From CAMBRF01 sp964404035 (GTDB lineage Bacteria; Verrucomicrobiota; Kiritimatiellia; CAIKKV01; CAITUY01), in assembly GCA_964404035.1 (NCBI GenBank), contig CAYOIT010000114.1, positions 1 to 15,134 on the forward strand: a DNA stretch of 15,134 nucleotides. Direction: 5' to 3'. How positions within the stretch are numbered: the first letter of the stretch is position 1; each line of letters begins with the position of its first letter. Positions 14,184 through 15,134 of this stretch are shown piece after piece. The translations under genes were made by a program, and so were the position numbers. The notes beneath the pieces were generated by a model. The model saw nothing but the letters and a program-made list of their open reading frames with translations. It had not been told where the DNA came from and searched no databases.

Positions 14184-15134
14184 ATGCAAACGGGCGACTC
14201 GACTATTTCTCTCCTGGCGCCGGCCAAGGTCAACCTCTTTTTGGAGGTTCTTGGAAAGCGGCCGGATGGTTACCATGACCTTCGCAGTCTGGTCGTGCCC
14301 GTCTCCCTTTGCGATGAATTGGTGCTGGAGGCGGCGGAGACCGGGGTGGAGGTGTGTTGCACGGCCGGGGAGTTGCCGGCGGGAAGTCATGAAGGGCTGC
14401 CGGAACCCTCGGACAATCTCGCGGTGCGGGCGGCGCGTCTCCTGGCGATCACCACGGGGTTTCGCGGCGGTGTGCACATCCATATTCGCAAGCACATCCC
14501 GGTGGGCGGAGGTCTGGGCGGCGGAAGTGCTGACGCGGCCGCCACGTTGGTCGGGGCGAACCGGCTCTGGAAAACCGGGCTGACGACGGCCCAACTGATG
14601 GATTTGGGTGCCAATCTGGGCAGTGATATCCCCGCCATGGTGTACGGGCGGGCGGTTTGCATGGAAGGGCGGGGGGAGCGGGTCAGCGCCGTGACCTGCC
14701 GATGGCCGGCCGGGGTGACCTGGTGGCTGGTGGTGGTCAATCCCGGTTTCAGTGTGCCCACCCGCGATGTTTATGCGCGGTTCAGAACAGGGTTGACTTC
14801 GTCTGATGAAACCTTTAGAAATGCAACCTTTGCACTGGAAAGAGGAGATATAGGCCTCGCGTCCGTCAGTTTGCATAACTCACTTGAGTCAACGGTGTTT
14901 GTGAAATATCCGTTGCTCAAGATGGTTGCTGACAAGCTAAAGGCGGTGGGGGCGCTCGGGGTATTGTTATCGGGCAGTGGGGCTTCAGTTTTTGCTGTGG
15001 CCGCCGGTTATGACCAGGCCCTGGCGATCGAAGAACAGGTACGATGCGACGCGGGGCCATGGTTATGGACGCGCGTCGTACAAGTGTTGCCCGATGGTGT
15101 AATGGTAGCACACGGCCCTTTGGAGGCTAGAGTC
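14184..15134 (+). CDS. ispE: 4-diphosphocytidyl-2-C-methyl-D-erythritol kinase (3' end at window edge)
   Basis: The frame codes at least 317 residues and is still open at the window edge. It has the GHMP-kinase pattern of IspE: APAKVNLFLEVLGKRPDGYHDL (12-33) with catalytic Lys15, the phosphate loop PVGGGLGGGSADAAA (106-120), NLGSDIPAMVYG (144-155) with catalytic Asp148, and LLSGSGASVFAV (261-272). It phosphorylates CDP-methylerythritol in the MEP isoprenoid pathway. IspE proteins usually end near 280-300 residues. Here the frame passes in phase through the 5' part of the tRNA-Gln gene with no stop seen. The start may be the ATG at 14184 or the TTG at 14166, which has GGGAGG 5 bases upstream; the family N-terminus favours the ATG. 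It is divergent from malic enzyme. Confidence 0.93.
   Translation, partial: MQTGDSTISLLAPAKVNLFLEVLGKRPDGYHDLRSLVVPVSLCDELVLEAAETGVEVCCTAGELPAGSHEGLPEPSDNLAVRAARLLAITTGFRGGVHIHIRKHIPVGGGLGGGSADAAATLVGANRLWKTGLTTAQLMDLGANLGSDIPAMVYGRAVCMEGRGERVSAVTCRWPAGVTWWLVVVNPGFSVPTRDVYARFRTGLTSSDETFRNATFALERGDIGLASVSLHNSLESTVFVKYPLLKMVADKLKAVGALGVLLSGSGASVFAVAAGYDQALAIEEQVRCDAGPWLWTRVVQVLPDGVMVAHGPLEARV
15088..15134 (+). tRNA. tRNA-Gln(UUG), 5' part, cut by window end
   Basis: The last 47 bases fold as the 5' two-thirds of a tRNA. They give the acceptor strand TGCCCGA (15088-15094), T8, G9, a D-stem GTGT/GCAC around a 7-base loop with A14, G18-G19 and A21, then A26. The anticodon stem CGGCC/GGCTA (one C-A mismatch at 27-43) encloses loop CTTTGGA with anticodon TTG (15120-15122) after T33. 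A 5-base variable loop GAGTC ends in C48. U at position 1 is typical of glutamine tRNAs. The T-arm and acceptor 3' strand lie beyond the window, so completeness is not shown. Confidence 0.82.

Noticed and set aside
1..15134. CRISPR array, phage genes or complete insertion sequence
   Set aside because: No regularly spaced repeats, no structural phage genes, no intact transposase or integrase seen on either strand.

Overview
The window is GC-rich bacterial chromosomal DNA, tightly packed from about 1.85 kb onward, with many 1-4 nt gene overlaps. Housekeeping genes (rpmB, a Dus-family tRNA-dihydrouridine synthase, malic enzyme, ispE, tRNA-Gln) show it is not a plasmid or phage. A planctomycete-verrucomicrobial (PVC) type anaerobe, for example Kiritimatiellota or Lentisphaerota, would fit the U32 protein, the glycoside-hydrolase-like remnant and the REP-like palindromes. 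No single marker settles the lineage, so this is inference.

Region 1 (1-1850) is a degraded accessory stretch. It has a REP-like pair of palindromes (32-102), a truncated sialidase/glycoside-hydrolase-like fragment, about 800 bases with no convincing gene that end in a strong orphan terminator (1103-1139), and a broken P-loop ATPase on the minus strand (1237-1563).

Region 2 (1850-3190, plus) is one membrane glycosyltransferase of the GT87/DUF2029 type, convergent with region 3.

Region 3 (11082 down to 3218, minus) is an apparent eight-gene operon and the most interesting part. In transcription order it encodes: a secreted TPR protein; a stand-alone LuxE/PaaK-like adenylating enzyme; a long two-barrel U32 protein with Cys clusters; a class III PLP aminotransferase; an NAD(P)-dependent thioester-reductase-like SDR; an SCP2 lipid-carrier protein with a TTG start; an alpha/beta hydrolase; and a flavodoxin-fold quinone reductase. 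The ligase, reductase and aminotransferase could together convert a carboxylic acid to an aldehyde and then an amine. The SCP2 plus U32 pair recalls UbiT with UbiU/UbiV of oxygen-independent ubiquinone synthesis. I do not recognise the combination as a described pathway. A lipid-type substrate, modified anaerobically and aminated, is the working hypothesis.

Region 4 (11250-15134) is housekeeping. rpmB (plus) ends in a textbook terminator, facing a minus-strand pair of malic enzyme and Dus with an ATGA overlap. Divergent from these, ispE (plus) runs to the window end, and its open frame passes through the 5' part of a tRNA-Gln(UUG) gene that the window edge cuts.
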